Part shown: positions 16,668 to 23,499 of the stretch, piece after piece | How the letters are laid out: each line of letters opens with the position of its first letter | How positions within the stretch are numbered: position 1 is the stretch's first letter | From: Gloeothece verrucosa PCC 7822 | GTDB taxonomy: Bacteria > Cyanobacteriota > Cyanobacteriia > Cyanobacteriales > Microcystaceae | Direction: 5' to 3' | DNA: 64,000 bases | Assembly (NCBI RefSeq): GCF_000147335.1 | Contig: NC_014501.1 | Coordinates: 5,262,501-5,326,500 of the forward strand | Made by a program: the position numbers and the translations under genes | Notes under the pieces: model-generated | Seen by the model: the letters and a program-made list of their open reading frames with translations, nothing else | Databases searched by the model: none | What the model was told of the DNA's origin: nothing

Positions 16668-16850
16668 TTATGAGTCTTCCCAATCCGAAGGAAACTTGAG
16701 AGTAAAAATCGGAGGAAATTCAGGAAAAGGAAAGGGTGCTGGCGTTTCGGCTGGCTTTTCGGTTGGCGGTGTTTCTTCTTGTGTTGCTAAAAAACGAGCA
16801 AAAAACGGCTTGGCGTTTGTGATAGGTAAGGCTGCGGCGTTATTAGACAT
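16668..16850 (-). CDS. mdnA: Microviridin precursor 1 (core TLKFPSDWEDS)
   Basis: This 60-residue precursor is the most divergent and longest of the set. The leader has PFFARFLATQ (about 15-24), then a Pro-rich linker (ETPAPFPFPEFPPIF) unlike the other copies. Its core TLKFPSDWEDS keeps the T-x-K-x-P-S-D-x-E-D residues needed for two ester links and one amide link; Phe replaces Tyr and Ser ends the peptide. It is the last intact precursor before the decayed copy and mdnB. It probably represents an older lineage than the near-identical copies to its right. Confidence 0.92.
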   Translation of the reverse strand: MSNNAAALPITNAKPFFARFLATQEETPPTEKPAETPAPFPFPEFPPIFTLKFPSDWEDS

Positions 16851-17018
16851 GGTAATACTCTATTTGCTTTTGAGCGATAGTTAGTGATTTAATAATCCTA
16901 CTGCTGATAATTGTCCTCAAGCTCGCTGTTATAGCCATAGGCAATAGGCAAATTCTTGTTTTAACTAGGTTTTAGTCTTGGAGATTGCTATATTCCTATG
17001 CTTCAACTGCTATATTAA

Positions 17019-17159
17019 TTATTCATCTTCCCAATCGGAAGGATACTTGAGAGTAAAGGGTAATGGATTAGCTGGATGTGCCGCTTGTTCTTCTAGAAAA
17101 CGAGCAAAGAAAGGAACTACGGCTCTTATTTCCCTGGCTTTTCCGGTGTTTTTAGACAT
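17019..17159 (-). CDS. mdnA: Microviridin precursor 2 (core TLKYPSDWEDE)
   Basis: The 46-residue peptide reads MSKNTGKAREIRAVV, then PFFARFLEEQAA, a short linker, and the core TLKYPSDWEDE. The final Glu in place of Tyr is unique in the array. All ring-forming residues are present. It is too short for most gene callers but shares start, leader and stop position with the rest of the array. Confidence 0.92.
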   Translation of the reverse strand: MSKNTGKAREIRAVVPFFARFLEEQAAHPANPLPFTLKYPSDWEDE

Positions 17160-17263
17160 GGAGATTTCCTGTTGCTCTTACTTGATTCTCAGGAGTAGCT
17201 AGGAGGGTTGGGTTAGCCGCTACTCCTGAGCTTTTCAGTTTAGATGAAGATGGCTTCTATCTA

Positions 17264-17407
17264 TTAATATTCTTCCCAATCCGAAGGATACTTGAGAGTA
17301 GCAGGAGGAAGGGCTTCGGTTTCGCTTTGAGCCGCTTGTTCTTCTAAGAAACGGGCAAAGAAGGGTACTACTTTGATTTCTTTTTGTTTTCCAGTGTTTT
17401 TAGACAT
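17264..17407 (-). CDS. mdnA: Microviridin precursor 3 (core TLKYPSDWEEY)
   Basis: The 47-residue peptide has the leader MSKNTGKQKEIKVV, PFFARFLEEQAAQ, the linker SETEALPPA and the core TLKYPSDWEEY. This core matches the C-terminal part of classical microviridin B-type peptides (TLKYPSDWEEY from memory). The linker differs from copies 4-10, which allows independent N-terminal trimming. Confidence 0.92.
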   Translation of the reverse strand: MSKNTGKQKEIKVVPFFARFLEEQAAQSETEALPPATLKYPSDWEEY

Positions 17408-17514
17408 GATTTTTTCGGGTTGATAAGGGTTGATAGTTAGGAGTAGCTAGGAGTATTACTCAATTGCTACTCCTGAGTGCTCTTGTACTTCTGATAAAGA
17501 TAGCTAGAGGTGAT

Positions 17515-17655
17515 TTAATATTCTTCCCAATCCGAAGGATACTTGAGAGTATTCTGATACGGTGCGGTTTCGTTTTGAGCCGCTTGTTCTTCTAAGAAAC
17601 GGGCAAAGAAGGGTACTGCTTTGATTTCTTTGGCTTTTCCAGTGTTTTTAGACAT
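17515..17655 (-). CDS. mdnA: Microviridin precursor 4 (core TLKYPSDWEEY)
   Basis: The 46-residue peptide has MSKNTGKAKEIKAV, PFFARFLEEQAAQ, the linker NETAPYQN and the core TLKYPSDWEEY. It has the same core as copy 3 with a different linker, so both may give the same rings with different N-terminal extensions. Confidence 0.92.
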   Translation of the reverse strand: MSKNTGKAKEIKAVPFFARFLEEQAAQNETAPYQNTLKYPSDWEEY

Positions 17656-17746
17656 GATATTTTCCTGTGGATAATGGTGGATTGTTAGGAGTAGCTAGGA
17701 GTATTGCCCAATTGCTACTCCTGAGTGCTTTATAGCTAGAGGTGAT

Positions 17747-17884
17747 TTAATATTCTTCCCAATCGGAAGGATACTTTTTAGTAACGTAAGGAGCGGTTTC
17801 GTTTTGAGCCGCTTGTTCTTCTAAGAAACGGGCAAAGAAGGGTACTGCTTTGATTTCTTTGGCTTTTCCTGTGTTTTTAGACAT
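17747..17884 (-). CDS. mdnA: Microviridin precursor 5 (core TKKYPSDWEEY)
   Basis: The 45-residue peptide ends NETAPYV plus the core TKKYPSDWEEY. Lys replaces Leu at the variable residue before the conserved Lys, which in known microviridins governs protease preference. The gene and its spacer (229 bp, 17747-17975) are identical to copy 6. Confidence 0.92.
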   Translation of the reverse strand: MSKNTGKAKEIKAVPFFARFLEEQAAQNETAPYVTKKYPSDWEEY

Positions 17885-17975
17885 GATTATTTCCTGTGGA
17901 TATGGGTTGATAGCTAGGAGTAGCTAGGAGTATTGCCCAATTGCTACTCCTGAGTGCTTTATAGCTAGAGGTGAT

Positions 17976-18113
17976 TTAATATTCTTCCCAATCGGAAGGA
18001 TACTTTTTAGTAACGTAAGGAGCGGTTTCGTTTTGAGCCGCTTGTTCTTCTAAGAAACGGGCAAAGAAGGGTACTGCTTTGATTTCTTTGGCTTTTCCTG
18101 TGTTTTTAGACAT
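17976..18113 (-). CDS. mdnA: Microviridin precursor 6 (core TKKYPSDWEEY)
   Basis: The 45-residue peptide is identical to copy 5 at protein and DNA level, including the spacer. This points to very recent tandem duplication or gene conversion with a 229-bp period. Confidence 0.92.
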   Translation of the reverse strand: MSKNTGKAKEIKAVPFFARFLEEQAAQNETAPYVTKKYPSDWEEY

Positions 18114-18204
18114 GATTATTTCCTGTGGATATGGGTTGATAGCTAGGAGTAGCTAGGAGTATTGCCCAATTGCTACTCCTGAGTGCTTTATAGCTAGAGG
18201 TGAT

Positions 18205-18342
18205 TTAATAATCTTCCCAATCGGAAGGATACTTTTTAGTAACGTAAGGAGCGGTTTCGTTTTGAGCCGCTTGTTCTTCTAAGAAACGGGCAAAGAAGGG
18301 AACCGCTTTGATTTCTTTGGCTTTTCCTGTGTTTTTAGACAT
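18205..18342 (-). CDS. mdnA: Microviridin precursor 7 (core TKKYPSDWEDY)
   Basis: The 45-residue peptide differs from copies 5 and 6 by Asp for Glu at the next-to-last core position, which changes an acidic ring residue by one methylene. The leader is unchanged; a few silent differences are seen (GTT for the Val before PFFARFL). Confidence 0.92.
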   Translation of the reverse strand: MSKNTGKAKEIKAVPFFARFLEEQAAQNETAPYVTKKYPSDWEDY

Positions 18343-18433
18343 GATTATTTCCTGTGGATATGGGTTGATAGCTAGGAGTAGCTAGGAGTATTGCCCAATT
18401 GCTACTCCTGAGTGCTTTATAGCTAGAGGTGAT

Positions 18434-18571
18434 TTAATAATCTTCCCAATCGGAAGGATACTTACGAGTGACAGTAGGTGCGGTTTCGTTTTGAGCCGCT
18501 TGTTCTTCTAAGAAACGGGCAAAGAAGGGTACTGCTTTGATTTCTTTGGCTTTTCCAGTGTTTTTAGACAT
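18434..18571 (-). CDS. mdnA: Microviridin precursor 8 (core TRKYPSDWEDY)
   Basis: The 45-residue peptide ends NETAPTV plus the core TRKYPSDWEDY. Arg stands at the variable position, as in the trypsin-inhibiting microviridin J type (family knowledge). It is the only Arg variant in the array. Confidence 0.92.
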   Translation of the reverse strand: MSKNTGKAKEIKAVPFFARFLEEQAAQNETAPTVTRKYPSDWEDY

Positions 18572-18662
18572 GATTTTTTCGGGTGGATATGGGTTGATAG
18601 CTAGGAGTAGCTAGGAGAGTTGCCCAATTGCTACTCCTGAGTGCTTTATAGCTAGAGGTGAT

Positions 18663-18803
18663 TTAATAATCTTCCCAATCGGAAGGATACTTGAGAGTAT
18701 TCTGATACGGTGCGGTTTCGTTTTGAGCCGCTTGTTCTTCTAAGAAACGGGCAAAGAAGGGTACTGCTTTGATTTCTTTTTGTTTGCCAGTGTTTTTAGA
18801 CAT
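18663..18803 (-). CDS. mdnA: Microviridin precursor 9 (core TLKYPSDWEDY)
   Basis: The 46-residue peptide has MSKNTGKQKEIKAV, PFFARFLEEQAAQ, the linker NETAPYQN and the core TLKYPSDWEDY. The protein is identical to copy 10. Confidence 0.92.
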   Translation of the reverse strand: MSKNTGKQKEIKAVPFFARFLEEQAAQNETAPYQNTLKYPSDWEDY

Positions 18804-18910
18804 GATTGTTTCGGGTTGATATGGGTTGATAGCTAGGAGTAGCTAGGAGTATTGCCCAATTGCTACTCCTGAGTGGTTTTCTACTTCTAAAGAAGATAGC
18901 TAGAGGTGAT

Positions 18911-19051
18911 TTAATAATCTTCCCAATCGGAAGGATACTTGAGAGTATTCTGATACGGTGCGGTTTCGTTTTGAGCCGCTTGTTCTTCTAAGAAACGGGC
19001 AAAGAAGGGTACTGCTTTGATTTCTTTTTGCTTGCCGGTGTTTTTAGACAT
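18911..19051 (-). CDS. mdnA: Microviridin precursor 10 (core TLKYPSDWEDY), first in transcript
   Basis: The 46-residue peptide is identical to copy 9. It is the promoter-proximal gene of the array. Its ATG has AGAGGA eight bases upstream, while later copies have AGGAAA or a weaker match. The 430-base region to its right should hold the main promoter. Confidence 0.92.
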   Translation of the reverse strand: MSKNTGKQKEIKAVPFFARFLEEQAAQNETAPYQNTLKYPSDWEDY

Positions 19052-19481
19052 TAGTTTTCCTCTTGATATTGGTTGATAGTCAGCAGTCGCTTTTTTGATG
19101 GAGCCAACTGCTACTCTTTATTAAATAAGTTTAGGACAGTTAAAAAAAAAGTCAAGGACAGTTAAGACACTTAAGAGAGGATTTCGTTAAGTTTTGTTAA
19201 TAAAAGTTAAATAAATTACCTTTTGAGTGATTGAGGCTAAGTCAGTAGGGTTATCTTGTTCTAGTTAACTTCGAGAAACAAAAGCAAGTCAGATTGGTTG
19301 ACAATTATTTCCCCTAATCAAACTGACCTTTGCGCTCTTTTAGAGATTATCTCAACAGGCATCCTTTCCCTCTGGCCTTTGAACCTTTTCCGGATAGTTA
19401 CTATAGAGATGTTCGGCGAGGGTTAACGACTGTTAAGAAATATTTACTTAAACTTACTCATTTCAGCTAGGCTTTATAGGT
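19052..19481 (-). promoter_or_regulatory. Upstream region of the microviridin array
   Basis: This is the only long gene-free stretch ahead of the array on the minus strand, so the main promoter should be here. It contains a direct repeat AGGACAGTTAA at 19132 and 19155, and an imperfect inverted repeat GTCAGATTGGTTGA / TAATCAAACTGAC at 19289-19328. The latter could be an operator or a terminator of the TSUP gene. No exact -10/-35 pair is assigned. Confidence 0.5.
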
Positions 19482-20282
19482 TTAGGGAAGAAGCATTCTA
19501 ATACTGACGGCCATAAGAAAGCAAGCAAAAATCAGCCGCATTTTTTCTGATGAGATAGTATGAGAAAGTTTAGTTCCTAATGTGGCACCAAACATAGTAA
19601 AAGGAGCAATCAACAAAACAGCAGGCCAGTATATATAACCCGTTGTTAGCGGAAAATCTGTCCCAGAGGCTGCCAAAAGACCTAAAGAAAAAGTCCCGAT
19701 AATAGAAATCGGTAAAGAGAATGAAGCTGAAGTTCCTGCCACTTGAGTCATCGGTAAACCGCAGTACATTAAAAAAGGAATACTAATAGCGCCTCCTCCA
19801 ATACCCAACAATCCTGATTTTAATCCGATTACCATACCCACTAAATTAATAAATGACAGTTGAGGAGGTTTTGATTGTGGCTGAGATTTCAGCTTACCTT
19901 TTAAAAGAATTCTTAGAGCAACAAATAATAAAAAAATCCCAAAAATCGTCTCGAGTAAACGGGTAGACAAATGCTGACTGACCAAAGCTCCTACCACAAG
20001 TCCTAGAAAAATACCCGGCAGAATTTTCCCTAAAAAATCCCATCTAATATCACCTTTTAATTGGTGAGTCCAAGTAGAGGCAGTTGCTGTACAAATCATC
20101 ACACACATGGAAGTTCCCATTGCCAGGTGCATCAAAATAGACATAGGAATTTCCATCAATTGGAAAATAAAAAATAAGCCTGGTACAATAACCATTCCGC
20201 CGCCTATTCCTAGCAAACCGGCCATCAAGCCAGAGGATAATCCTAATAAACTCAATAACAAGGCAGGTAAGTAAATATACAT
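19482..20282 (-). CDS. TauE/SafE (TSUP) family membrane permease
   Basis: The 266-residue protein is built from about eight membrane helices in two related halves. Each half opens with the Gly-rich TSUP motif: SGLMAGLLGIGGGMVIVPGL (about 17-36) and KSGLLGIGGGAISIPFLMYCGL (second half). The family moves sulfite, sulfoacetate, taurine-related or other organic anions across the inner membrane; the substrate here is unknown. ATG 20282 follows AAGG. It reads in the same direction as the microviridin array but is 430 bases away, so it is probably a separate unit. Confidence 0.85.
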   Translation of the reverse strand: MYIYLPALLLSLLGLSSGLMAGLLGIGGGMVIVPGLFFIFQLMEIPMSILMHLAMGTSMCVMICTATASTWTHQLKGDIRWDFLGKILPGIFLGLVVGALVSQHLSTRLLETIFGIFLLFVALRILLKGKLKSQPQSKPPQLSFINLVGMVIGLKSGLLGIGGGAISIPFLMYCGLPMTQVAGTSASFSLPISIIGTFSLGLLAASGTDFPLTTGYIYWPAVLLIAPFTMFGATLGTKLSHTISSEKMRLIFACFLMAVSIRMLLP

Positions 20283-20613
20283 AATTTACCTTTTAACAAG
20301 ATTATAATAGGTATTTTTCTAATGTCTATTTATTTGGTAGGAATACGGGAATTTAAAACCTAATTCGTCAAAATCTCCAGCGTATCCCACTAAAAATTAT
20401 AGTTTTCTTAGATAACATTTAGCAAGAATGAAACTAAATTCAATTAATTAAAGATTAATAATTAAAAAAAAAAATTTATGAGAATAGCCGGCGCAAATAG
20501 GGAACAATAAATAAGTGAGATTGTCCTTACTAAACTAGGAAGCACTTTATTTTTATTGGCACTGTAGAATAAGTAATTTTAGCTAACCCAATTGATCGCC
20601 CTTTACCCTTGTT
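20283..20613. other. Intergenic region, no gene seen
   Basis: About 330 AT-rich bases lie between two minus-strand genes. I see no ORF, tRNA or strong hairpin; it should carry the TSUP promoter. An A-rich run lies at 20461-20475. Confidence 0.5.
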
Positions 20614-21375
20614 TTAATGAGCGGTCCAAGCCATATCCATCACCTGGGTAGCGCCGGTAATTCCCCAAGCCTCGGGACTACATAAAAAAGCCACATAATT
20701 GGCCACATCTTCAGGTTCAAAAAGCCTTTGCTGTTTAATGACCGTTTTTCGTCCAAAGACTTTTTCTTCCACTTCTTCGGGTGAAATCCCTAACGTGCGA
20801 GATTGATCGATAATTTGCTGTTCTACTAAAGGAGTTCGCACATAAGCCGGACAGATAGTATTACAAGTTAACCCATGTTCACCGCCCTCAAGAGCAACCA
20901 CTTTAGTAAACCCCACTAGACCATGTTTAGCACTGACATAACCCACCTTAAACGGACTGGCGGTTAAACTATGAACACTACCAATATTAACAATCCGTCC
21001 CTGCCCTGACTTAATCAAATAAGACCAAGCATATTTAGTTAATAAAAAAGGCGCACTCAACATCAGAGCAATCATTTTATCCCAAGTCTCTTCAGGAAAA
21101 TCAGCCACAGGGTCTATATGTTGAAATCCCGCATTATTAATTAAAATATCCAGTTGTCCGTATTGCTCTACCGTTTTTTCGACAGCGCGGCGACAATCAG
21201 CCGGTTGTGTTAAATCGGCTTTAATAAAATATCCTTGTAACTGGTGAGCGGCTTGTTGCCCTTTATCTTCTTGAGTATCCACAATCGCCACTTTGATATC
21301 GACTTGAGCCAGTTTAGCCGCACAAGCGCGACCAATTCCACTAGCAGCACCAGTAATTAAAGCAACTCTCGTCAT
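20614..21375 (-). CDS. 3-hydroxybutyrate dehydrogenase (short-chain dehydrogenase)
   Basis: The 253-residue SDR has the NAD-binding motif TGAASGIG (about 8-15), NNAGFQHIDPV (about 84), catalytic Ser in NIGSVHSL, and YVSAKHG (Tyr/Lys, about 152-156). NAGFQHIDPV and the Gln/His pattern are characteristic of 3-hydroxybutyrate dehydrogenases, which interconvert acetoacetate and (R)-3-hydroxybutyrate with NAD. A tie to polyhydroxybutyrate breakdown is possible but no pha genes are in view. ATG 21375 has GGAGG eight bases upstream; the GTG one codon earlier is less likely. The start lies back to back with the pyruvate dehydrogenase E2 gene, 201 bases away. Confidence 0.85.
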   Translation of the reverse strand: MTRVALITGAASGIGRACAAKLAQVDIKVAIVDTQEDKGQQAAHQLQGYFIKADLTQPADCRRAVEKTVEQYGQLDILINNAGFQHIDPVADFPEETWDKMIALMLSAPFLLTKYAWSYLIKSGQGRIVNIGSVHSLTASPFKVGYVSAKHGLVGFTKVVALEGGEHGLTCNTICPAYVRTPLVEQQIIDQSRTLGISPEEVEEKVFGRKTVIKQQRLFEPEDVANYVAFLCSPEAWGITGATQVMDMAWTAH

Positions 21376-21576
21376 CACCCCACCTCCATAGAATCATGGA
21401 AAAATTAAAATTCAAAAGGCAAAAAACTTCTTTTTTTATATTAATTGACAGACCGGAAATCTAACTAACGAGCCTAACTCGAGATCACTGACAGGTCAAT
21501 GATTATGATAGAATGCGACTTGGCTTAAGAATTTTTGCTCCTATACTGTCCACCTATTCTATTAGCAGACCACGCC

Positions 21577-22890
21577 ATGATCCACGATATATTTATGCCG
21601 GCTCTCAGTTCCACCATGACCGAAGGGAAAATCGTCTCTTGGGTAAAATCTCCTGGAGACAAAGTGGCTAAAGGGGAAACAGTGGTCGTAGTGGAGTCGG
21701 ACAAGGCCGACATGGACGTTGAATCATTCTTTGATGGCTATTTAGCGGCAATCATCGTTAATGCTGGAGAAGAAGCTCCCGTCGGTGCAGCCATCGCTCT
21801 TGTTGCTGAAACCCAAGAAGAAATCAAAGAGGCCCAAGCCAAAGCGGCTGCGGCTCAAGGAAATTCGGGAGCGACAGTCAGCGAAACCCCATCCGCCCCA
21901 GAACCGGCCCCTGAACCCGTTTTAGCCGCCGCCGGTGGAGTCTCTTCTGCCCCGAGTCAAAGCAATGGTCGTCTTGTGGCCTCTCCGAGAGCGAAAAAAC
22001 TCGCGAAAGAGCTAGGTATTGACATCAAAAGTCTACAAGGCAGTGGGCCTTTTGGCAGAATTACCGGAGAAGATGTAGAACGGGCTGCCGGTAAAGTTTC
22101 TCCACCGGAGCCGGCTCCGATTTCCAAGCCAGCACCGAGCCAGGTTCCGGTGGCGATTCCCACCCCTTCTGCTCAACCGGTGGTGCCTGCGGTGGCGGCC
22201 CCGGCTGGTGCTGCAAGCGGCGAAGTAGTGGGCTTTAATACCCTACAAAAAGCCGTAGTACAGAACATGGTAGCCAGTATGCAGGCTCCTCAGTTCCGGG
22301 TAGGATACACCATTACTACTGATGCTCTCGATGAACTCTATAAAAAAGTTAAGAGCAAAGGGGTAACCATGACAGCTTTATTAGCTAAAGCGGTAGCGGT
22401 TACTTTACAAAAACATCCCGTTGTCAATGCGAGTTATACCGATAAAGGCATACAATACCACTCATCGATTAATATTGCCGTCGCAGTAGCGATGCCGGGT
22501 GGTGGGTTAATTACCCCTGTACTGCAACAAGCGGACCAAACAGATTTGTATTCTCTGTCTCGTCAGTGGAAAGATTTGGTAGAGCGTGCCCGACTCAAAC
22601 AACTGCAACCCGAAGAATATAGTAGCGGCACTTTTACAATTTCTAATTTGGGAATGTTTGGCGTTGATCGTTTTGATGCTATCCTGCCGGTTGGACAAGG
22701 GTCGATCTTAGCCATCGGTGCTTCTCGTCCTCAAGTGGTTGCCACTGCTGAAGGGCTTTTAGGGGTTAAGCGTCAAATGTGCGTTAATATTACCTGTGAT
22801 CACCGGGTGATTTATGGGGCTGATGCGGCGGCTTTCCTACAAGATTTGGCTAAGTTGATCGAAACTAATCCCCAATCTTTAACCCTTTAA
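21577..22890 (+). CDS. Pyruvate dehydrogenase E2, dihydrolipoyl acetyltransferase
   Basis: The 437-residue protein has one lipoyl domain (1-75; ESDKADMDVE with the lipoyl Lys), an Ala/Pro linker, a peripheral subunit-binding domain (about 130-165; ASPRAKKLAKELGIDI then GSGPFGRITGEDV), a second Ala/Pro linker and the catalytic domain (about 215-437). The active-site segment is DHRVIYGADAAAF, the form with Tyr common in cyanobacterial and plastid E2. It carries acetyl from E1 to CoA in the cytosolic pyruvate dehydrogenase complex. ATG 21577 is preferred to a TTG 14 codons upstream because the lipoyl domain begins there. No other complex genes are adjacent, which is usual in cyanobacteria. Confidence 0.92.
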   Translation: MIHDIFMPALSSTMTEGKIVSWVKSPGDKVAKGETVVVVESDKADMDVESFFDGYLAAIIVNAGEEAPVGAAIALVAETQEEIKEAQAKAAAAQGNSGATVSETPSAPEPAPEPVLAAAGGVSSAPSQSNGRLVASPRAKKLAKELGIDIKSLQGSGPFGRITGEDVERAAGKVSPPEPAPISKPAPSQVPVAIPTPSAQPVVPAVAAPAGAASGEVVGFNTLQKAVVQNMVASMQAPQFRVGYTITTDALDELYKKVKSKGVTMTALLAKAVAVTLQKHPVVNASYTDKGIQYHSSINIAVAVAMPGGGLITPVLQQADQTDLYSLSRQWKDLVERARLKQLQPEEYSSGTFTISNLGMFGVDRFDAILPVGQGSILAIGASRPQVVATAEGLLGVKRQMCVNITCDHRVIYGADAAAFLQDLAKLIETNPQSLTL

Positions 22891-22901
22891 TATATATAAA
22901 G

Positions 22902-22928
22902 TAGAGATGTTGCTCTTACGTCTCTACC
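22902..22928 (+). terminator. Palindrome after the E2 gene
   Basis: GTAGAGA at 22902 and TCTCTAC at 22922-22928 form a 7-bp stem 11 bases after the stop codon, without a T run. It may be a REP-type element or a weak terminator between E2 and the DUF29 gene. Confidence 0.45.
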
Positions 22929-22945
22929 ATTAAGGGGTTAATTTG

Positions 22946-23377
22946 ATGACATCATACGATACTGACTATTACCAATGGACACAGCAACAAGTTGATGCCA
23001 TGCGGCGTAGAGAATTAGAGGAGATCGATTGGCTCAATTTGATTGAGGAGATAGAAGGCTTAGGTAAAAGCGAAAAGCGAAAACTAGAAAGTTATCTGGC
23101 CCGCCTTCTTGACCATCTGTTAAAATTATCTTTCTGGGAATCAGAAAAGCTCTACAATAAAAGCCATTGGGAAACTGAGGTGGCTAACTTTCGTTATGAG
23201 ATTGAAAAGATTTTGAAAGAAAATCCCTCCTTAGCTAATCTTGTTGAGCCAATTTGGGATGAGATTTATGACAAACGCCTTAAAATTTTGTCTAGAAGTT
23301 TTTCTATCCCGAATCATCCGAAAATTTCTATTACCACTGCTCTCGATGATGAGTGGTTTCCTTCTAATCTTGAATAA
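22946..23377 (+). CDS. DUF29 family protein
   Basis: The 143-residue protein begins MTSYDTDYYQWTQQQVDAMR and continues LEEIDWLNLIEEIEGLGKSEKRKLESYLARLLDHLLK, the signature of DUF29, a helical family very abundant in cyanobacteria. Its function is unknown. It is soluble and all-helical by appearance. ATG 22946 lies nine bases after AAGGGG; a TTG one codon upstream is not preferred. It probably has its own promoter or reads through from E2. Confidence 0.82.
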   Translation: MTSYDTDYYQWTQQQVDAMRRRELEEIDWLNLIEEIEGLGKSEKRKLESYLARLLDHLLKLSFWESEKLYNKSHWETEVANFRYEIEKILKENPSLANLVEPIWDEIYDKRLKILSRSFSIPNHPKISITTALDDEWFPSNLE

Positions 23378-23499
23378 TAATATAGCGTTAGTTTTGAAAA
23401 ATACTATAACCCACTAACACGCTTTTATGTGAGTGGGTTATACTTTGTTTCTCTAGCCGCATCAAGTGCGGGTGTAGGCGTTTTTAAAGAGAGAAACGA

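Larger units (their letters stand above)
16598..18876. repeat. Inverted repeats in each spacer of the precursor array
   Basis: Each gap between precursors has the stem AGGAGTAGC ... GCTACTCCT with a loop of about 18-19 bases. Clear cases are 16601-16639, 17188-17230 (12-bp perfect stem CTCAGGAGTAGC/GCTACTCCTGAG), 17439-17474 and 17687-17722, and it recurs in every spacer up to about 18836-18872. An internal ACTCCT allows a competing shorter stem with the same AGGAGT. No T run follows on the minus strand, so RNA processing or stabilisation fits better than strong termination. The repeats also offer homology for copy-number change. Confidence 0.85.

Noticed and set aside
16660..17202. Plus-strand frames opposite the first precursors
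   Set aside because: They are antisense shadows; the minus-strand frames carry the conserved leader and core motifs.
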